From contig NZ_QGTJ01000003.1 in assembly GCF_003182095.1 (NCBI RefSeq), forward strand, positions 372,001 through 436,000: a stretch of DNA of 64,000 nucleotides, read 5' to 3'. The position numbers were made by a program, and so were the translations under genes. The DNA is from Plasticicumulans acidivorans (GTDB lineage: Bacteria > Pseudomonadota > Gammaproteobacteria > Competibacterales > Competibacteraceae). This document shows, one piece after another, positions 19,331 through 28,041 of this stretch. The stretch's first letter is position 1. Each line of letters opens with the position of its first letter. A model generated the notes under the pieces. It saw only the letters and a program-made list of their open reading frames with translations. It was not told where the DNA came from and ran no database searches.

Positions 19331-19606
19331 CTACTCCGTGGCATCGTCGTCAGCCTCGCGCTGTTTGCGATGCGTGGTGCAGTTGTCCACGACGCGCCGC
19401 AAGGCTCGCGCGTGGTTGCCAGGATTCTTCGGCGTGCTCCACACGCTGGTGATGCAGAACTCGCCGCAACGGCATTCCTCGTCGTTGTACGGGCAGTAGA
19501 TCCGCCCCCAGGCGTGGCTGCCTCCGACTTCGATGCGCCAGCCCTGCCCTTCGGCGTGCCTGAGAGCTTCCTCAACCTCTTTCTTCGGATGAGAGGAACG
19601 AGCCAT
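19331..19606 (-). CDS. Small HicA-like protein
   Basis: The 91 residues have a shape reminiscent of the HicA fold: a basic helix (KKEVEEALRHAEGQGWRIEVGGS) then GSHAWGRIYCP with the His expected of HicA-type RNases. A Cys-rich insert (CPYNDEECRCGEFC) follows, which is not typical. It may be the toxin of a pair with the downstream DNA-binding protein. Function is inferred from fold-like pattern and context only. A 28-bp palindrome lies just upstream. Confidence 0.5.
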   Translation of the reverse strand: MARSSHPKKEVEEALRHAEGQGWRIEVGGSHAWGRIYCPYNDEECRCGEFCITSVWSTPKNPGNHARALRRVVDNCTTHRKQREADDDATE

Positions 19607-19632
19607 CAGTGACCTCCAGTATGGGGATGATC

Positions 19633-19660
19633 GGTCAGGTTGTCAATTGACAACCTGACC
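19633..19660. promoter_or_regulatory. Perfect 28-bp palindrome between the integrase remnant and the small gene pair
   Basis: Arms GGTCAGGTTGTCAA / TTGACAACCTGACC join without a loop. It lies 27 bases upstream of the leftward gene starting at 19606 and 6 bases after the integrase stop. Perfect dyad symmetry without a loop favours an operator of the downstream pair, though it could also work as a hairpin terminator of the integrase transcript. Confidence 0.55.
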
Positions 19661-19666
19661 GCCGTT

Positions 19667-20922
19667 TCAGGCCATCGCACTCAATGCAGGCACGACCACG
19701 TTCTTCGGCAACAGCTTTGGCACGTAGGTCTGCCCGCCGCCCCAGGCATCGACCAAGTTGGCCCACTCTTGCAGCATGTGGCGTCGCTGCTCGGCGTACT
19801 CGGCCTTGTTGTAGACCGAGCGCGAGGAACGTCCGTCCTCGTGCGCCAGGCACTTCTCGATCCAGTCGCGGTTGAAGCCGATTTCATTCAACAGCGCCGA
19901 GCCGGTACGGCGCAGGTCGTGGACGGTGAACGGTTGCAACGGCAGCCCCTTGGTCTTTGCCGCCTCCGCGATAAGCTGTGTAACCCGATTCAAGGTCGCA
20001 TTGGACATGAACCGCTCGGCGTCGTAACGAGAGGGAAAGACGAACCTTGAGCCAGCCGCGCAGGCGTGCAGCGTCACGAAGATGTCGAGCGCCTGGCGCG
20101 ACAGATAGACCACGTGCGGGTTGCGCCCCTTCATCCGCTGCTTCGGGATCGTCCAGGTCTTGCTCTCAAAATCGACCTCATCCCAAGTAGCCTGGATCAG
20201 TTCGCTCTTTCGCACCAGGGTCAGCAGGATCAAACGCAGCGCCAGCTTGATGGTCGGATAGGTCGCCACCGATTCCATCTGTTGCACAAACAGTCGGATT
20301 TCCAGCGGCGACAAGGCGCGGTCCTTCGGGACGAAGGGGCGATCGACGCCGCGCCCACGCTGTTGGCGGGGTTGTCCACCTTTTCGCCGTGGGCGATGGC
20401 GTAGATATAGACCTGCTTCACGATGTCCCGAATCTGGACCGCGGTGGCGGGCGCCCCGCGTTCCTTGACCTTGTTGCACAAGGCCCGCAAGTCTTCGGCC
20501 TGGATCTCGGTCAGCAGACGATTCTTGAAGACCGGCAGGATGTCCCGGTCGATGATGTGCTTGCGCATGGCGCGCGTGCTATCGGCCAACCTTGCGTTGG
20601 CCAGCCAGGTGTCCATCGCCGTGCCGAAGGTCTTGATGGCGACCACCCGGCGCTTCTCGCGCTGCTTTTCGAGCGCAGGCGAAGTGCCCTTGAGCACGGC
20701 TTTGCGCGCGTCCAGGAGCAGTTCGCGCGCCATCGCCAGTGAGATGCCGCCGGGGCCGTAGCGCCCGAGGGTCAGCGTCTCGCGGCGGCCGTTGAGGCGG
20801 TGGTCGTAGCGGAAGGTGACAGTGCCGCCAGGCGATACCGTCACGTACATTCCGTCTCGGTCAGAAGCCTTATAAATCTTGGACTTAGGCTTCATATTTC
20901 GTAGTGCAGCGTCAGTAAGCAT
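19667..20922 (-). pseudogene. P4-type tyrosine integrase of element 1, single frameshift
   Basis: Two frames together give a full P4-like integrase of about 415 residues. The N-terminal arm-binding domain (LTDAALRNMKPKSKIYK) is in the frame from 20922. The catalytic part is in the other frame, with the Arg (LTLVRKSEL), HDLRRT and the CLAHEDGRSSRSVYNKAEY block that holds the second His and Tyr. The frames meet near 20345 at a run of four C; a one-base loss or gain would restore the gene. It starts about 310 bp from a guaA-like att core and resembles the intact integrase at 41561-42772. Confidence 0.87.
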
Positions 20923-20948
20923 CGAGGTTTCCTCCGGCTTGTGACGGC

Positions 20949-21105
20949 TTTACCGTCAGGTTTTACCGTCAAGGACCTGGAGACCTGCTGATGCCCGGAA
21001 AGCCGCATAAAACAAGCTTTCCTGAGAAGGCTTTTACCGTCAAAGACGGTAAAAGCCTGAATAGTGAACGAGAGTGTCTCAATCCGGCCTCGATTTTTAC
21101 CGTCA
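20949..21105. repeat. Repeated TTTACCGTCA motifs, probable arm-type sites of integrase 1
   Basis: Exact TTTACCGTCA occurs at 20949-20958, 20962-20971, 21033-21042 and 21096-21105. A near-inverse copy at 21044-21053 makes a hairpin with the third. Clusters of a short repeat between a P4-type integrase start and its att core are typical arm-type binding sites. Integrase 2 has a different repeat (AATACCATGA), fitting two distinct specificities for arm DNA. Confidence 0.6.
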
Positions 21106-21232
21106 GCTCTACCGCCAACTTTTTCTGCTGGCCGGCGATAGCCACCGATAACTGCCGCGACGTATTTCTTTCTATATCAATACGTTACGGCGATTTTTCG
21201 ATAGCTGGCGATAGTCCCCGAAGGACGTCAAT

Positions 21233-21247
21233 TCCCACTCTATTGTC
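21233..21247. other. Internal att core resembling the guaA 3' end
   Basis: TCCCACTCTATTGTC matches 13 of 15 bases of TCCCACTCGATCGTC at 43083-43097, which is the end of guaA read on this strand. It sits just beyond the arm-type repeats of integrase 1. It is best read as the junction of two tandem guaA-type elements. Confidence 0.65.
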
Positions 21248-21597
21248 TTTTAAAATAAAAACTCATGGAAAATCAATATAATGGAAATGTACTCATTGTT
21301 GATGCCATGAAAAATACCATCAAACACCAAAGGAGGGGTTGAGTCAGTATCGTCAGACTTGGCGATGCTGGTCAGCCTGCCTGCTTTGGTGGTGAGGGTA
21401 TCGTCGTCCAGGCTTCGCCCAGTTGAAGCCACCATCCATGCCGTCGGCCATGATGTTTGCGAAGCCATCGATCAATCAACAAATTCGGCCTCAGCGTCGG
21501 ATAGCGTGCCGGAGACTCGCCCGTGTGCCTCAATCATGGAGGCGCTCTGCAGCTGGACGGGCAAAAAGGCTATTGGTCTGACACGGGATCATGCGCA
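21248..21597. other. 350-bp stretch without a convincing gene
   Basis: This is the outer end of element 2. The first 100 bases are AT-rich and contain only short chance frames, including ATGAAAAATACC with 11 codons. No RNA gene, hairpin terminator or recognised repeat was found. Confidence 0.4.
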
Positions 21598-22314
21598 TCA
21601 TTGCAACCACAGATGCCAGATCGTCATGACGCCTGGGCTGTGCAAGGGAGGAGCCTGATGGATGTAAGTAAAACCTCTGGCATGGCGCGATAAAGCCAGA
21701 TCGCCTGTCGCTGTGATGGCCTCTGGCAGCGTCTGCACCGCATAGTTCGGTGTGGGCTGGGCCATATCGTGGGTCAGCAAGGGCGTCAATCGCCCAGCGA
21801 TAGACGATCCGTCCCGCACGTAGGCCACCATGAATGCCTCCTGCGTAGCCCATGCATACTCGCCCACCAAAAACCGGCGCAGGCCTTTGTCGCAGTACAG
21901 GACAATTGTCTTGGCGGTAGCGGTGTCGAGGATCTTAGCCTCAACGATCAAGGGAAAGTTGCGAGCCCGACTCGACAGGTAGAGGGAGAGGTCAGGCCGC
22001 TTCTCGATGTGCGATCCATTGAAGCTCACACTTTCCTTGCCCCGGACGGCGCAAAGCACCAACTGCCGCCACAGCGGGTCCTGTTCGCACATTGCGTTCA
22101 AGCGGGCCTCAAGCAGTGCAGTGACTTCTGCTTCGCTTCCCGAGGCGACTTGCGCGGGGTGACTGGTCTGGACGTCATGGAAGGCACGCGAAAGGCTTTC
22201 CGCGATGATTTCCAGATGCGTGGATTCCACGGCGGGCAGCGGCAAGCGCAGGCCGCGTGTGAGTGCATCGACCTGGTCGGGCCGAGGCGTAATGGCAGGC
22301 GCGTGCGCAGTCAT
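21598..22314 (-). CDS. Predicted PD-(D/E)xK nuclease paired with the methyltransferase
   Basis: The 238 residues contain a restriction-nuclease-like core: EAEVTALLEARL (about 61-72), RPDLSLYL (Asp108) and LIVEAKIL (Glu125, Lys127). Spacing and hydrophobic context fit PD-(D/E)xK folds. The ATG overlaps the stop of the upstream methyltransferase by 4 bases, so the nuclease is made only after the methylase is translated, a sensible order for a restriction-modification pair. The specificity is unknown and no close family was recognised. It is the last gene of this leftward unit. Confidence 0.65.
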   Translation of the reverse strand: MTAHAPAITPRPDQVDALTRGLRLPLPAVESTHLEIIAESLSRAFHDVQTSHPAQVASGSEAEVTALLEARLNAMCEQDPLWRQLVLCAVRGKESVSFNGSHIEKRPDLSLYLSSRARNFPLIVEAKILDTATAKTIVLYCDKGLRRFLVGEYAWATQEAFMVAYVRDGSSIAGRLTPLLTHDMAQPTPNYAVQTLPEAITATGDLALSRHARGFTYIHQAPPLHSPGVMTIWHLWLQ

Positions 22315-25300
22315 GCGTGGGCCGATCCTTTGAGCACGTCCAAGTGAGCCCAGACGATGTGTTGCGCGAGCAGGCGGGCCTGCGTATCGCTCCAGTAGCG
22401 CCGTTGGGCAAGCCGACCGATCAGCATCCCGGCGCCGTCTAGACGTACCAACACTTCGGCGCTAGCGGTTTCGTCGGCGGCGCGCAGCAGCCCGTTCCAA
22501 TCGTTCGGGGCAATGGCGTGTGGTGTGTCGCCCGTTCGCAGGGTGATGCCCGCCCAGGGGGAGCCGGCCAGCTCAGGCATCGGCGCAACGGTCAGACGGG
22601 TGCCGAAACGCTGGCACCAGGGCACTAATTCATCGGCCAGAACGCCGCAGAATCGCGCCTTGTCCTCCGGGATAGGCGGTTCTTGAGCGTGGTGCTTGTT
22701 ATGGGCAAATGGCAAGTTGAACGTCAGAGTATCGGCAATCACCTGAAGGTCGCTCGTGCCCAGTCCGTACAGTCGCGCTACCCAGGTATCGACGTCCTCC
22801 CAGGATGCGTGGCCCTTGCTCAGTCGTTCGAACAGGTGAACTATTTCGGTGCGCTGATGAGGCATGAGCGCGTCGAAGTCGGGGATGGGGATGCGATCCA
22901 GGGTCGCTTTCTCGATGACCTCGCGCTCGAAGCCGAATTTTCCGCTGGTCACGAGCGCCAACCAAACCGCGAGCTGGCTGCCGATGATCAAGGCGAGATA
23001 GCGCACGAGCCCCTGGGCGTCGCCATGCGTCGCCGGGCTATAGCCGTAGAAGGTTTCGTTGAAGACCACGTCGGTTTCGGAAATTGCTACGCCGATCCGC
23101 CCGGTGGCTGCGGGCGGGAACTGATGCACGATGACCAGCGGGCCAGCAAAGATGTCGAATGCCCTGACACGATGTACCCGCTCTTGTGCAAAAGTCGGCA
23201 ATCCGTTCCCAACCACGACTATCGGCGTAAACGTCCCCGCATCAATTTCTGGCACTCCGATAAGGCGGCGGGCATCCACGCCGGACAAGCTGTCGCTGCG
23301 GGAGGGACGAACTTCACTGCTTTTGCGTAGGCGCTGATATCCATTGCCGCTCCCCAGCAAATAACCGCGCTTGGTCACGCCGATGCGCTCGCGCCAATAG
23401 TTCTCGAGCGTGGGGTGTCCCTGTGCCCGGATGCGCTCGACGATCGACAGATCGGCCCGGGTTCCGCGAAACAGGATCTTGAGCAGATCCGGCGTCTCGC
23501 CCAACCGTGCGTGGGATACCGTTTCGGCATTCAATGCATCGATGCGCATGACGCCCGCGGCGTTCAGTGATTCCTCCAGGTGGGGGCTGATGAGACGAAA
23601 ACCGGCACTGGCACCCGGCACGTCATTGGTCGCGAACAGGAGGCAAAACGGAGCCGATATCTCGGGCCAGACCTTGGTCTGCCGCAAAGCTGTGCCATTG
23701 ATGACAGAGGTGACGTCCAGCGCGCCGAACAAGGCCTGGCGTGCCTCGGCCATGCCATCGCCCTGCTGGAACAGCAGTCGCGCATGCAGCGCGAAGGCAA
23801 TCTGGGCGCCTGGCTTAGCCCACTCCATTGCCCGCCAAACGAACGGTAGATCCAGCACTTCGTTGGGCAGTGGAGGCTCGCCATGAGTGCCTCCCCTGTT
23901 GGCCGCGATGCGGGACACGGCGGCACGTACCAAATGCCAGTCGCGCAGGCCAGTGGCGCTGGACCAAGGCGGATTGCCGATCACCAGGTCGTATCGCCCG
24001 GTGTGCTCCGGACCGGCCAGCGGGCCCAGGCTGCCAAGTTCGCCACCTTCCACGGTCCCTTCGGGGGCGAGCTTGTGCAGGACCTTCCCACGCAGATTCT
24101 CAAAGCGGAGTTTGTCCACTGGCCGAGGGTTAGGATCGAGCTCGATCGACATGAGGTACAGGCCCAACGCCGCGAATCGCAACGCAGCTTCGTTTACGTC
24201 CAAGCCCGTCACCTGGTGGTAGAGGATCGACCGAAGCGCCTGGGTATCGGGCCGTTTGCCATCGGCTCGCCAACGCCCGGCCACCAGTTCGCGAAACGCC
24301 GTCAGGAGAAAGACACCGGCGCCGGCGGCCGGGTCGAGTACCTTGGCGTCGCGCACGATGCCATTGCGCTCCAATGCACGGAAGGATGCGCGCACCATCA
24401 GGTCCGCAATAGGGCGTGGAGTATAGAAGCCGCCTTCACGCTTCTGGCGGCTCGGCGCATGCTCGCGCAGATACAACTCGTAGGCTTGGCTCAGCACGCC
24501 CACCGGGATGTGCGAGAAGTCCAGGTGATCCCACTTTTCCTCCCAACCCAGGAACAACTGACTGTCGGGCGCGCGTCGCAGGATGTCACCAAGCACTGTA
24601 TAGGCAGTGCTGGGTAGTGCATCGAAGACTCCTGCTGAAAGCGGCAGGAGGTCGCCGTTGAAAGTGGTATCAAGCCATTGCGAAGTCGCCTGCGCCGCTT
24701 CGCGATGATCGAAGAGGTCCGCAGGCGTCTGAGCCGCGCCCATGCGCTTGGGCAGCAAATTCCGGTCGGCCAGGAAGCGCGTAAAAAGAGCCCGTCCCAC
24801 CAGCGAAATGGCATCTTCATGCGTCACGCTCTCCAGTTCGATCAACCGGGTGATCGAACGGGTCAGCAGATTCAATACGACATTGGAAATCCAGCCTCGC
24901 CGGCCGCTTGCCGCATCTGGACGCGTGTTGCCCAGCCTGGCCAAGGTTGTGTCGGGCGCGTGGTCGCCCATGTCCACCAAGGCTTGTTGCGGTGACTTCC
25001 GGTCGAGTGCAATGCGATAGACATCCAAGCGCCCAGGAGCGACCACGCCGAGATAAGGGGCATCACCCCGCATGGCGAGCAAACGGCGAATTTGGTGCAA
25101 CTGCTGTGTGTTTTGCAGGGCATCCTCAGCCACGAGGAACAGTAAGGGTGCACCTTGCCACTCGTAGACCGCATCCACAGCGCCCAGCACGGAACCCTGA
25201 GAACGTCGTGCCGCCAGCAGCGTTGCGTAGGGCAGCAGTGCGGGCGCGTCCCCATCCAACCGATGAAGCGCGGCTGGATCAGCACCGTAGCGCACCAACG

Positions 25301-25319
25301 ACGCGGCCATGTCAACCAC
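22311..25319 (-). CDS. Large N6-adenine DNA methyltransferase (Eco57I-like), possible N-terminal frameshift
   Basis: The 1002 residues have SAM-binding motif I (VLDPAAGAGVFL, about 327-338) and the catalytic NPPW (449-452) of gamma-type N6-adenine methylases. A long C-terminal half probably reads the DNA target. The layout resembles type IIG or PglX-like enzymes, but no other BREX genes are present. The start may be GTG 25319 or ATG 25310. In another frame, 25408 to about 25310 encodes MGAIHNSPWIFDAHEAP..., which looks like the natural N-terminus, so a one-base indel near 25312 is suspected. Confidence 0.82.
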   Translation of the reverse strand: MVDMAASLVRYGADPAALHRLDGDAPALLPYATLLAARRSQGSVLGAVDAVYEWQGAPLLFLVAEDALQNTQQLHQIRRLLAMRGDAPYLGVVAPGRLDVYRIALDRKSPQQALVDMGDHAPDTTLARLGNTRPDAASGRRGWISNVVLNLLTRSITRLIELESVTHEDAISLVGRALFTRFLADRNLLPKRMGAAQTPADLFDHREAAQATSQWLDTTFNGDLLPLSAGVFDALPSTAYTVLGDILRRAPDSQLFLGWEEKWDHLDFSHIPVGVLSQAYELYLREHAPSRQKREGGFYTPRPIADLMVRASFRALERNGIVRDAKVLDPAAGAGVFLLTAFRELVAGRWRADGKRPDTQALRSILYHQVTGLDVNEAALRFAALGLYLMSIELDPNPRPVDKLRFENLRGKVLHKLAPEGTVEGGELGSLGPLAGPEHTGRYDLVIGNPPWSSATGLRDWHLVRAAVSRIAANRGGTHGEPPLPNEVLDLPFVWRAMEWAKPGAQIAFALHARLLFQQGDGMAEARQALFGALDVTSVINGTALRQTKVWPEISAPFCLLFATNDVPGASAGFRLISPHLEESLNAAGVMRIDALNAETVSHARLGETPDLLKILFRGTRADLSIVERIRAQGHPTLENYWRERIGVTKRGYLLGSGNGYQRLRKSSEVRPSRSDSLSGVDARRLIGVPEIDAGTFTPIVVVGNGLPTFAQERVHRVRAFDIFAGPLVIVHQFPPAATGRIGVAISETDVVFNETFYGYSPATHGDAQGLVRYLALIIGSQLAVWLALVTSGKFGFEREVIEKATLDRIPIPDFDALMPHQRTEIVHLFERLSKGHASWEDVDTWVARLYGLGTSDLQVIADTLTFNLPFAHNKHHAQEPPIPEDKARFCGVLADELVPWCQRFGTRLTVAPMPELAGSPWAGITLRTGDTPHAIAPNDWNGLLRAADETASAEVLVRLDGAGMLIGRLAQRRYWSDTQARLLAQHIVWAHLDVLKGSAHA

Positions 25320-25373
25320 GGGGCACCTTCAAGGATATCGCGCAAATGTTCTGGCAAGGGCGCTTCATGCGCA

Positions 25374-25658
25374 TCAAAAATCCATGGACTGTTGTGGATC
25401 GCCCCCAAAACGCCCGGGCTTGCCTCTGCCGCGCGGCTTCTTGGGCGTGATCGTCACCTTCGACATAAGCTGGCGGTAATCCCCGCCTCTTTCTGCCAGT
25501 CCCACCATCAATACAGCGATCAGCGCGATATGCGTGGGCAGTTCGCCGAGGCGGGCGTAATTAGAGAGGGAGTTGGGATTCATGCCCACCAGCTCGGCAA
25601 ACGCACGCACGCTCAAGCCGATCTTTTGAAGTTCCGCCAGGAAATCCGTGTAAGACAT
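25374..25658 (-). CDS. XRE-type controller protein of the methyltransferase/nuclease unit
   Basis: The 94 residues carry a helix-turn-helix (LSVRAFAELVGMNPNSLSNYARLG region, about 12-36) followed by a hydrophobic helix and a basic Pro/Gly tail. A short XRE regulator directly upstream of a methylase fits the C-proteins that delay nuclease expression. The ATG at 25658 is chosen because the residues before it (MIFYMESCVSCLER) are atypical and lie among the operator repeats. Two palindromes sit immediately upstream. The 3' end overlaps the probable original methylase start. Confidence 0.72.
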   Translation of the reverse strand: MSYTDFLAELQKIGLSVRAFAELVGMNPNSLSNYARLGELPTHIALIAVLMVGLAERGGDYRQLMSKVTITPKKPRGRGKPGRFGGDPQQSMDF

Positions 25659-25676
25659 GCGTTCTAAGCATGAAAC

Positions 25677-25713
25677 ACATGATTCCATGTAGAATATCAC
25701 ATAAATCTATGTG
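25677..25713. promoter_or_regulatory. Twin palindromic operator (C-box-like) upstream of the controller gene
   Basis: Two dyads lie 22 bp apart centre to centre: ACATG-ATTC-CATGT (25677-25690) and CACATA-AATC-TATGTG (25698-25713). Paired dyads in front of an XRE gene are typical for autoregulated controller proteins of restriction-modification units. The first dyad lies about 18 bp before the chosen start codon. Confidence 0.65.
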
Positions 25714-26112
25714 TATCCGTATGATCAAGCAGATCTCCGGTACTTGTCGATCCGGTCGCTCAAGTGGAGGGAGCCGGTGGGGCTGGACGGGTCGGTGCCG
25801 TTTGACTCTTGAGGGGCAGTTTTGACTGATGAGGGGCGCACAGCGCCTTTCCAAGCTGCGGGCACCGACAATCCCAACTGAGGCGGCGGCAGGTCAGCCC
25901 TCACGAATCAAGTCACCTACATTTGTCCAGATGCACGACACCAACAAGTGGTTTCGGGCGCTTCGCATCGCCACCACCCTGCCCTTCCATAGCGCGTCGG
26001 CAGCGCAATTCAGCACGCATCCACTTAGATGCCTCTAGCATGTCCAGGCGCAACGCATCCAATTCGGAGAGGCTCAAAAGCCGGCAGGCAGATCCCTCAG
26101 TCTTCAGCATTT
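25714..26112. other. Spacer between the restriction unit and the mobilization region
   Basis: It contains a short direct repeat (TTTGACTCTTGAGGGGC at 25801-25817 and TTTGACTGATGAGGGGC at 25821-25837; a third, partial copy is near 33357). It also holds one small leftward frame listed separately. The TGAGGGG repeats look like plasmid-backbone remnants, but I cannot assign a function. Confidence 0.4.
25913..26110 (-). CDS. Possible 65-residue protein behind KorB-type site B
   Basis: A leftward ATG at 26110 lies 3 bases from KorB-type site B and starts a 65-residue frame (MLKTEGSACRLLSLSELDALRLDMLEASK..., helical and charged in its first half). The adjacent operator is the main reason to list it. 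No family was recognised and no clear ribosome site is seen, so it may not be a gene. Confidence 0.3.
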   Translation of the reverse strand: MLKTEGSACRLLSLSELDALRLDMLEASKWMRAELRCRRAMEGQGGGDAKRPKPLVGVVHLDKCR

Positions 26113-26125
26113 TTTAGCGGCTAAA
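26113..26125. promoter_or_regulatory. KorB-type operator (site B)
   Basis: Exact TTTAGCGGCTAAA, within a longer TTTTTTAGCGGCTAAAAAA palindrome, between the end of traI and the small leftward frame. Confidence 0.75.
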
Positions 26126-26146
26126 AAAGGCGTGGTCCGTGTAGCG

Positions 26147-26170
26147 TGTTGTATGTTGTAGCGTACAACA
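26147..26170. promoter_or_regulatory. TGTTGTA repeat/inverted-repeat cluster downstream of traI
   Basis: TGTTGTA occurs twice in tandem (26147-26160) followed, after GCG, by its complement TACAACA (26164-26170). It could be a second repressor site or a hairpin. No binding protein can be named. Confidence 0.4.
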
Positions 26171-26189
26171 TGCCTTGCCGATGATTTCG

Positions 26190-27989
26190 TCATCGAGACT
26201 TCCCCCTGTCTCGATGCTTCGCCCTCTTGGCTTCCATCTCCAACTGCAACTTCGCCCGCCGGCGCTCCTGCTCGCTGACAGCCACGGTCTGCTTTGGCGT
26301 AGTAGTTTGCGGCGGCCACTTCGTCTCGACACCCTCGATGCCCAGCACGTCGAGCTGGCCGAGAGTCCGCAGGCCATGACGGCGATGCGGCGGAGGTTCC
26401 CGGCCTACAGGAGGGACGCCAGAGCGAATAGCGACGGGCCTGGTGCTGGCCTGGTCGGCTTGCTGTATCAGCGCCCGGCGGCGGCGCTCCAGGCCTGGAT
26501 CGGTGAAGGTAATCTGAAGCTGGGCATCGGCAGCCACCCGGATGATTTGAGCCTTGAACTCAGGCGAGCCGCTGACAGTGATGCGCTCGCCGTACTTCTC
26601 TATCGCCATGCGCAGCGCGGCCCGCATCCCGTCGCAGTCAGCCTCGCGGGAGACTTGCAGGCGGTCGCCATCGTCCCTGACAGCCGACCGGCCTGCGCGA
26701 TAAATAATCGTGCCCTTCTTGGTGATGTTGTCGATAGCGGGCGCGTCTCCCGGTCGCGGCTGGCCCTGCCCCTCGATGGTGTTGCCCTTGAGGCCCTGGG
26801 CTGCGTCTCTGGCGCGCAAGGCGGCCAGCGCCTTGGCGTTGCCTTGGGTAGCCTGGTGCTTCAGCCAGTCGGCCCATGGTTGCCGCTGAAAACCTTGGTA
26901 GTGCTTGGCGCGCTCTTGGTCGTGTTGCTTGCGGATCGCATCCAGGTCGGCCACCAGCGAGGCACGAGCCTGGGCATACAGCAGCTTCTTGGTTAACCGG
27001 CCATCGGTCAGCTTGATTGCCGTCCGTTTCGCGGCCGCCTTCTTCTTGGCGTTCTCGATTGCTCGATCTTTCTGCCGTTTGGCCTTGGCCAGCGCCTCGG
27101 CCCTGGCCGCCGTCAAGATCTTCTGTTCGTCCTTGTACCTGGCGTAAAGCTCGGTCGTGTCGATTCGTAGGCGGACGGGATCTTTCCGGTAACTGCGCTT
27201 CACCTGCGCCTCCCGGCGCTCGGGTGCGGCCTCGAAGCCGCCTAGCCGCGCTTCGAGCGCCGACTTGGACAGGTCACGGGCCAAGGTGCTGGCCTTGACC
27301 GTGGTGCCGTCGCCGGCCTCGATGACCAGCCCATTGCCGCGGGCGCGCAACTCCAGGCCGTTGTCCCGCATGACCTGGTGCAACTCGGCCCAGCTCGTCG
27401 CCCCCCGGATTTCTTCCAGGCACTCGCGCTTAATCCAGCCGACCAGGCTTTCCACGCCGGCATGTCGCTCCATGTCGGCCGCCCTGGCCGCCGCCCCTCG
27501 CTGATTCGGGATGTGGTTGTCTCGCGCCAGGTTGTAGTCGCGTTCCAGGACTTCGCACAGCTCGGCCAGCGTCCGATGAGGGTAATAGGGTTCGTGGACG
27601 GTGTGGCGGGTCGGGTGAATCTTGTTGATGGCGATGTGGACGTGCAGGTTGTCGGTGTCGTGATGCACGGCGCTGATGCGCTGATGCTCGCCGTAACCCA
27701 GGCCGGCACTGATGCGTTCCTCGATGGCTTTAAGCGTATCGGCGCTGGGCTGCTCTCCGGCGCGAAAGCTGACGATCAGGTGATAGGTCTTGTCGCTCTT
27801 CGCTCGCGTGTTGATGTGCTGGGTTGCAAGCACTTCCTCGATTGCCGCTGGCAGGGTCGCGGCCGAACAGTTCGTGAGCAACACCTGTCCCAACCGATGG
27901 TCTTTGCTCTGCGCGTCGGAGATGTAGTTCGCCAGGCCGGCGAAGTCACTCTTGCCGAGCGAGCGCATGGGAACGTGCTTGGCGATCAA
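26190..27989 (-). CDS. traI: TraI-type relaxase (IncP, MOB-P)
   Basis: The 599-residue relaxase nicks oriT and pilots the strand into the recipient. Its N-terminus follows RP4 TraI closely: MIAKHVPMRS, active-site Tyr22 (GLANYISDAQ) and the metal/histidine motif HHDTDNLHVHIAINK with His116 at the RP4 position. The C-terminal part (about 270-599) is basic and helical, and the protein is shorter than the 732 residues of RP4. The start codon is TTG at 27989, 8 bases after KorB-type site C. The matching nic region is at 31637-31703. It is separated from traJ by the trbJKL block, unlike RP4. Confidence 0.93.
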   Translation of the reverse strand: MIAKHVPMRSLGKSDFAGLANYISDAQSKDHRLGQVLLTNCSAATLPAAIEEVLATQHINTRAKSDKTYHLIVSFRAGEQPSADTLKAIEERISAGLGYGEHQRISAVHHDTDNLHVHIAINKIHPTRHTVHEPYYPHRTLAELCEVLERDYNLARDNHIPNQRGAAARAADMERHAGVESLVGWIKRECLEEIRGATSWAELHQVMRDNGLELRARGNGLVIEAGDGTTVKASTLARDLSKSALEARLGGFEAAPERREAQVKRSYRKDPVRLRIDTTELYARYKDEQKILTAARAEALAKAKRQKDRAIENAKKKAAAKRTAIKLTDGRLTKKLLYAQARASLVADLDAIRKQHDQERAKHYQGFQRQPWADWLKHQATQGNAKALAALRARDAAQGLKGNTIEGQGQPRPGDAPAIDNITKKGTIIYRAGRSAVRDDGDRLQVSREADCDGMRAALRMAIEKYGERITVSGSPEFKAQIIRVAADAQLQITFTDPGLERRRRALIQQADQASTRPVAIRSGVPPVGREPPPHRRHGLRTLGQLDVLGIEGVETKWPPQTTTPKQTVAVSEQERRRAKLQLEMEAKRAKHRDRGKSR

Positions 27990-27996
27990 GGTTCTT

Positions 27997-28009
27997 TTTA
28001 GCCGCTAAA
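27997..28009. promoter_or_regulatory. KorB-type operator (site C) in front of traI
   Basis: Exact TTTAGCCGCTAAA, 7 bases from the traI start codon, so a bound protein would block initiation directly. Confidence 0.78.
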
Positions 28010-28041
28010 ATTGATTGGGCGGCTCGCTGGCCGCCGGGGGT

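Larger units (their letters stand above)
8536..21247. mobile_element. Element 1: decayed relative of element 2, carrying the SIR2-HerA cassette
   Basis: It shares with element 2 a zinc-ribbon/HTH gene, a KorB-type site, the boundary motif, an AlpA-like gene, a P4-type integrase and a guaA-like att core. No rep or tra gene remains. The left part was probably removed through the IS5-family copy, which now forms the border with the chromosome. Confidence 0.65.

Noticed and set aside
22311..25319. BREX (PglX) interpretation of the methyltransferase
   Set aside because: No BrxC-like ATPase, PglZ, BrxA/B or BrxL gene is nearby, and the only partners are a small nuclease and a controller protein.
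25801..25837. TGAGGGGC repeats as an origin of replication
   Set aside because: Only two good copies occur, with no initiator gene beside them; the repC-linked iterons are a far better candidate.
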